Source: Palsa-504 sp963744005
GTDB lineage: Bacteria; Actinomycetota; Actinomycetes; Streptosporangiales; Streptosporangiaceae
Direction of reading: 5' to 3'
NCBI GenBank assembly: GCA_963744005.1
Contig: CAVURU010000003.1
Location: 2,604,001-2,668,000 of the forward strand
Length of the DNA: 64,000 bases
Positions 60,386-64,000 of this stretch are shown one piece after another (positions within the stretch are counted from its first letter, which is position 1; every line of letters starts with the position of its first letter). The position numbers were made by a program, and so were the translations under genes. The notes under the pieces are model-generated. The model searched no databases, was not told the origin of the DNA, and saw only the letters and a program-made list of their open reading frames with translations.

Positions 60386-62251
60386 TCAGGCGGCGGGGAC
60401 AAGGTCAGCGTCACGGCTGACCAGGGTGGCGTAGTGGCCGCCACGGGCGAGCAGGTCCTCGTGCCGGCCGCGCTCGATGATCTCGCCGTGGTCCAGCACG
60501 ATGATCTCGTCCGCGTCGCGGATGGTGGACAGCCGGTGCGCGATGGTGATGGTGGTACGGCCCGCGCTCACGGCGTCGATGGCCTGCTGGACGGCCTGCT
60601 CGGTCTGGGTGTCCAGCGCGCTGGTGGCCTCGTCCAGGACGAGGACGGCCGGGTCGCGCAGCACGGCGCGGGCGATGGCCAGCCGCTGCTTCTCCCCGCC
60701 GGAGAACCGGTAGCCGCGCTCCCCCACCACGGTGTCGTACCCGTCCGGCAGGGCCTGCAGGTGATCGTGGATCTGCGCCACCCGGGCCGCGGCCTCGAGC
60801 TCGGCGTCGGTGGCGTCCGGCTTGGCGAACCGCAGGTTGTCGGCCACCGAGGCGTGCAGCAGGTAGGTCTCCTGGGAGACGACGCCGACCGCGTCGGCCA
60901 GCGTGTCGAAGGACAGGTCCCGCACGTCCGTTCCGTCGATGGTGACGCGGCCGGAGGTGACGTCGTACAGCCGCGGGATGAGGTAGCTGAGCGTCGTCTT
61001 GCCCGAGCCGGTCTCGCCCACGATGGCCAGGCTGTGCCCGGCCGGGACGGTCACGTCGATGCCGTGCAGGGTGGGCCGGTCCGCTCCGGCGTAGGAGAAG
61101 CCGACGTCGTGCAGCTGCACCTCGCCGCGGATCCGGCCGCGGGTCTGGGCCGGCGTGACCGGGTGGGCCGGCTCGGCGATGTCGACGGGCAGGTCCAGGT
61201 ACTCGAAGATCCGGCCGAACAGCTCGAGCGAGCTCTGGATGTCGACGCCCACGCTGAGCAGGTTGACCATGGGCCGGAAGAGCTGCTGCTGCAAGGTGGT
61301 GAAGGCGACCAGGGTGCCGATGGAGATGGCCATGCCGCGGCCGCCGCCGGCGGTCAGGCCGGTGACCCAGTAGATCACCGCGGGCATGGAGGCCATGACG
61401 ATCTGGATGGTCGACTGCCGCCAGCGGCCCGCCATGCTGGACCGGATCTCCAGGTCCGACAGCTTGCCGGACTCGGTGGCGAAGGACTCGGCCAGCGAGC
61501 GGGAGCGGCCCATGGTGTGGCCGAGCAGGATCCCGCTGACCGACAGCGACTCCTGCACGACCGAGGACATCAGGGCGAGCTGGCGCTGGCGGTCGCGGGT
61601 GATGCGGCGGCGTTCGGTCCCGACCCGGCGGCTCACCCAGACGAAGAAGGGCAGCATGATCAGCGAGGCGACGGTGAGGCGCCAGTCGAGCACGATCATG
61701 GCGATGACGGAGGCGATCACGGTGGTCAGGTTGGAGACCAGCGACGTGGCCGTGGTGGTGACGGTGGCCTGCATGCCGCCGATGTCGTTGGCGATGCGGG
61801 ACTGGACCTCGCCGGTGCGGGTCCGGGTGAAGAAGGCCAGTGACATCCGCTGCAGGTGCGAGTAGACGGCGGTGCGCAGGTCATGCATGACCCGCTGGCC
61901 GACCTTGGTCGAGACGTAGGTCTGCGAGACGCTGAACGAGCTGTTGGCGATGGACACGACGATCATGGCCGCGGCGAGCACGGTCAGCAGGCCCAGCCGC
62001 TGCTCGGGCAGGGCGGTGTCGATGACCGCCCGGATGAGGAACGGGTTGACCAGCGAGACGAGGGATGACGCGCCGACCAGGATGCCGACGAACAGCAGGC
62101 TCCAGCGGTAGGGGCGGAAGAGACGGACGATGCGGCGCAGCGGGGCACGGGGGCCGGCCGGGCGCGGCGGAGGATTTTCGGCGTTCGAGCGGGGATTCTC
62201 GCGGCCCGATCGAGGATGGGTAGTGCTGGATCGTAGGCTTGCGGTACTCAA
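60386..62251 (-). CDS. ABC exporter, fused membrane and ATPase domains
   Basis: A 621-residue half-transporter: six membrane helices (about 45-320) then an ATPase with Walker A GETGSGKTT, Q-loop VSQETYLLHASV, signature FSGGEKQRLAIARAV, Walker B VLVLDEATSALD and H-loop IAHRLSTI. This is a type IV (MsbA/LmrA-like) exporter. TTG 62251 is supported by GGGAGG 5 bp upstream. A Pro/Arg-rich N-terminal tail of ~35 residues precedes the first helix. It is divergent from a MarR gene and probably controlled by it. Confidence 0.94.
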   Translation of the reverse strand: MSTASLRSSTTHPRSGRENPRSNAENPPPRPAGPRAPLRRIVRLFRPYRWSLLFVGILVGASSLVSLVNPFLIRAVIDTALPEQRLGLLTVLAAAMIVVSIANSSFSVSQTYVSTKVGQRVMHDLRTAVYSHLQRMSLAFFTRTRTGEVQSRIANDIGGMQATVTTTATSLVSNLTTVIASVIAMIVLDWRLTVASLIMLPFFVWVSRRVGTERRRITRDRQRQLALMSSVVQESLSVSGILLGHTMGRSRSLAESFATESGKLSDLEIRSSMAGRWRQSTIQIVMASMPAVIYWVTGLTAGGGRGMAISIGTLVAFTTLQQQLFRPMVNLLSVGVDIQSSLELFGRIFEYLDLPVDIAEPAHPVTPAQTRGRIRGEVQLHDVGFSYAGADRPTLHGIDVTVPAGHSLAIVGETGSGKTTLSYLIPRLYDVTSGRVTIDGTDVRDLSFDTLADAVGVVSQETYLLHASVADNLRFAKPDATDAELEAAARVAQIHDHLQALPDGYDTVVGERGYRFSGGEKQRLAIARAVLRDPAVLVLDEATSALDTQTEQAVQQAIDAVSAGRTTITIAHRLSTIRDADEIIVLDHGEIIERGRHEDLLARGGHYATLVSRDADLVPAA

Positions 62252-62282
62252 TAAGGCCTCCCGGAGTTGATTGTCCTGCTAG

Positions 62283-62326
62283 CTCAAACAGAGTATAGCT
62301 CATATTTGTTCCCCACTCAGTTTGAG
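62283..62326. promoter_or_regulatory. Operator region between the ABC exporter and marR
   Basis: CTCAAAC (62283-62289) and GTTTGAG (62320-62326) form a spaced inverted repeat. Between them AGTATA (62292-62297) reads TATACT on the left-going strand, a good -10 for the exporter. This 100-bp AT-richer gap is the only shared control region, so it is the likely MarR target. Confidence 0.65.
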
Positions 62327-62350
62327 TCCTGCTCCTGATAGTGTTGGCTC

Positions 62351-62782
62351 GTGGAGTACGAGGATCCGGTCCAGCTCGCGGACCTGCTCCAGCGGCTGAC
62401 CCGGCGGATGCGGCGGGCCCAGGCGGCGCGGCTGTCCCCGCTCGGCCTCACCCCGGCGCAGGAACGAGCCCTGCGGGTGATGACCCGCAGCCCCGAGCCG
62501 CTGCGGATGACGGAGCTGGCCGACCGGCTGGGGATCGTGCCGCGTTCGGTGACGACGGTGATCGATGCGCTGGAGCAGGCCGGGCTGGTACGCCGCGAGG
62601 TCGACCCGCAGAACCGCCGGGCCATCCGGCTGCACCTGACCGATCGCGGCACGGCCGTCCGCGACGACATGCGCGAGGCGCGGCGGCAGGCGGCCGAGGA
62701 CCTGTTCGCGCCGCTGGCCGCGGGTGACCGCAAGGCGCTGGCCGAGCTGCTGAGCCGCCTGGACGAGGACGATGCTGGCTGA
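62351..62782 (+). CDS. MarR family regulator
   Basis: A 143-residue winged-helix regulator: LTPAQERALRVMTRSPEPLRMTELADRLGIVPRSVTTVIDALEQAGLVRREVDPQNRRAIRLHLTDRG, with flanking dimerisation helices. GTG 62351 has only a weak ribosome site. Divergent placement from the ABC exporter suggests ligand-responsive repression of that pump. Confidence 0.92.
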   Translation: MEYEDPVQLADLLQRLTRRMRRAQAARLSPLGLTPAQERALRVMTRSPEPLRMTELADRLGIVPRSVTTVIDALEQAGLVRREVDPQNRRAIRLHLTDRGTAVRDDMREARRQAAEDLFAPLAAGDRKALAELLSRLDEDDAG

Positions 62783-62821
62783 GAGGCGGCCCGGCCATCC
62801 GGGCGCTTTTAGACTGAACCG

Positions 62822-64000
62822 GTGAGCATCGCCCTGACCCTGCTCGCGGACGTGCGCTGGCGGGGGCAACCGGTGGCGGGCGATCGCCCGCAGGCGCTGC
62901 TGGCCGCCCTGGCCGCGCACGACGGCCGTCCGGTGCGGCCCGAGGAGCTGATCGAGCTCGTGTGGGGCGAGGATGCGCCCAGCAACGCGACCAAGAGCCT
63001 GCAGGTGCTGGTGTCGCGGGCCCGGAGCTCGTGCGGCGCGGACGTGATCGTCCGCGACGGCGCCGGCTACCGGCTGGGCGCCGGGCCGGGTGAGGTGGAC
63101 AGCACCCGGCTGGCCCAGCTGGTGCGGACGGCCGCGGCCGAGCTCGACCGGGACGCCACCGCGGCCGGCCAGCTGGCCGCCGAAGCGCTGGCCCTGACGG
63201 CGGCCCTGCCTGTACCTGGGGACGACGAGGGCCCGCTGGCGGAGGTCCGGCGGGCCGCCGCCGCGGATGCGGTGACCGCGCGGGTCACCCTGGCCCGGGC
63301 CTCCAGCCGGGCCGGCGCGCACGCGGAGGCGCTGCCCGCGCTGGCCGCCGCGCACGCCGAGCGGCCGCGGGACGAGCCGCTGCTGGCCGACCTGCTGCGC
63401 AGCGAGGCCGCGGTGAGCGGCCCGGCGGTGGCGCTGGAGCGTTACGAGGCCTACCGGCGCGACCTGCGGGACCGGCTCGGCGCGGACCCCGGCGAGCTGC
63501 TGCGCAGCACGCACCGCAGCCTGCTCGCGCTGGACCGGCCGGTCCGGCGCGGCGTGCGCTACGAGGGGACCGAGCTGATCGGCCGGGACGAGGACCTGGC
63601 CCGGCTGCGCGCCCTGATGGCCAGCGCGCGGGTGGTGTCCATCGTCGGCGCGGGCGGGCTGGGCAAGACCCGGCTGGCCAACGCGCTGGCCCGGGACGCG
63701 GCCCAGCCGGTGGTGCACGTCGTGGAACTGGCCGGCGTGGCGGTGGCCGAGGACGTCGCGCTCGAGGTCGGGTCCGTCCTCGGCGTCCGCGACTCGGTCA
63801 GCGGCCGGCGGAGCCTGACCGCCGAGCAGCGTGCCGATATCCGGGCCCGGATCGCGCAGCGGATCGCGCAGTCACCCAGCCTGCTGGTCCTGGACAACTG
63901 CGAGCACCTGATCGAGGCGGCCGCGGCGCTCACCGCGTTCCTGATCTCCGTCGCCCCCGACCTGCGCGTGCTGACCACCAGCCGGGCGCCGCTGGCCATC
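62822..64000 (+). CDS. AfsR/SARP-type regulator with NTPase domain (partial, runs off end)
   Basis: The 393 residues in the window begin SIALTLLADVRWRGQPVAGDRPQALLAALAAHDGRPVRPEELIELVWGEDAP, an OmpR-like DNA-binding domain. A bacterial transcriptional activation (BTAD) helical domain follows (about 95-235; ALERYEAYRRDLRDRLGADPGELL). Then comes an NTPase domain with GRDEDLARLRALM, Walker A VGAGGLGKTRLA and Walker B-like LLVLDNCEHLIE. More (TPR or similar) is expected beyond 64000. TAGACT at 62810-62815 is placed as a -10 so that transcription would start at the GTG, giving a leaderless message. Such proteins often switch on secondary-metabolite clusters. Confidence 0.92.
   Translation, partial: MSIALTLLADVRWRGQPVAGDRPQALLAALAAHDGRPVRPEELIELVWGEDAPSNATKSLQVLVSRARSSCGADVIVRDGAGYRLGAGPGEVDSTRLAQLVRTAAAELDRDATAAGQLAAEALALTAALPVPGDDEGPLAEVRRAAAADAVTARVTLARASSRAGAHAEALPALAAAHAERPRDEPLLADLLRSEAAVSGPAVALERYEAYRRDLRDRLGADPGELLRSTHRSLLALDRPVRRGVRYEGTELIGRDEDLARLRALMASARVVSIVGAGGLGKTRLANALARDAAQPVVHVVELAGVAVAEDVALEVGSVLGVRDSVSGRRSLTAEQRADIRARIAQRIAQSPSLLVLDNCEHLIEAAAALTAFLISVAPDLRVLTTSRAPLAI

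Overview
The window is high-GC DNA from an actinomycete. An SsgA-like sporulation/cell-division protein, an AfsR/SARP-type regulator, a DUF222/HNH endonuclease, an F420-type NADP oxidoreductase and many TetR/MarR/LuxR regulators beside efflux pumps suggest a filamentous, sporulating soil lineage (Streptomyces/Streptosporangium/Trebonia-like). This placement is inferred from gene content only. There is no rRNA, CRISPR array or intact mobile element.

Left end (1-3.5 kb): the tail of an unknown gene, a tRNA-Ala(CGC), a decayed TIGR02391-type gene, then a TetR repressor divergent from an SDR gene across a 28-bp near-palindrome, followed by a second SDR gene. This stretch looks lower in GC than the rest and sits just 3' of the tRNA, so it may be a degraded island. 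3.6-13.9 kb: a MalT-like LuxR regulator, a type I sulfatase, a DUF2254 membrane protein, a multiply broken SulP transporter and a CPA1 antiporter.

13.9-31.4 kb holds the most unusual signal. Two paralogous MFS transporters (15.7-17.1 and 29.1-30.5 kb) share a regulatory layout: a TTGAC-type promoter, a 5' leader of roughly 260-290 nt, and an array of 10-bp AATT-centred elements (consensus GRCAATTGCC) repeated at an exact 14-bp pitch. The array starts 13 bp upstream of the -35 in both cases. A shared GC-rich element also lies 26-29 bp beyond both stop codons. Between them are a DHA2 pump, a frameshifted thioesterase, a PH-domain-like protein, a NlpC/P60 hydrolase, copZ-copA under a CsoR-like operator, an aldo/keto reductase, an HtrA-like lipoprotein protease and a VIT-family protein.

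31-46 kb: an ABM-domain protein, a PhoD-like phosphatase with a frameshifted 3' end, a TetR/alpha-beta hydrolase pair with its operator, a four-gene operon (HTH protein, solute-binding lipoprotein, permease, ATPase) for polar amino acid uptake whose binding-protein gene is frameshifted in its Ser linker, a Clp N-domain protein without an ATPase, an Abhydrolase_10 protein, the HNH protein, an amidohydrolase-fold protein lacking the usual metal ligands, and a Bcr/CflA pump. 46-64 kb: a MaoC-like pair, a second CPA1 antiporter, PhzF, an MFS gene translationally coupled to an ATP-dependent DNA ligase and followed by a DUF72 gene, ArsR/SRPBCC, a hemerythrin, the SsgA-like protein with a strong intrinsic terminator, thioredoxin, a DinB-like protein, an F420-type oxidoreductase, a TetR/DHA2 pair with a shared operator, a MarR/ABC exporter pair, and the start of a SARP-NTPase regulator that runs off the end.

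Several genes carry single-base frameshifts in G/C runs. Some could be sequence errors, but the SulP and TIGR02391 copies also have nonsense codons (and SulP a deletion), so at least those are real decay.
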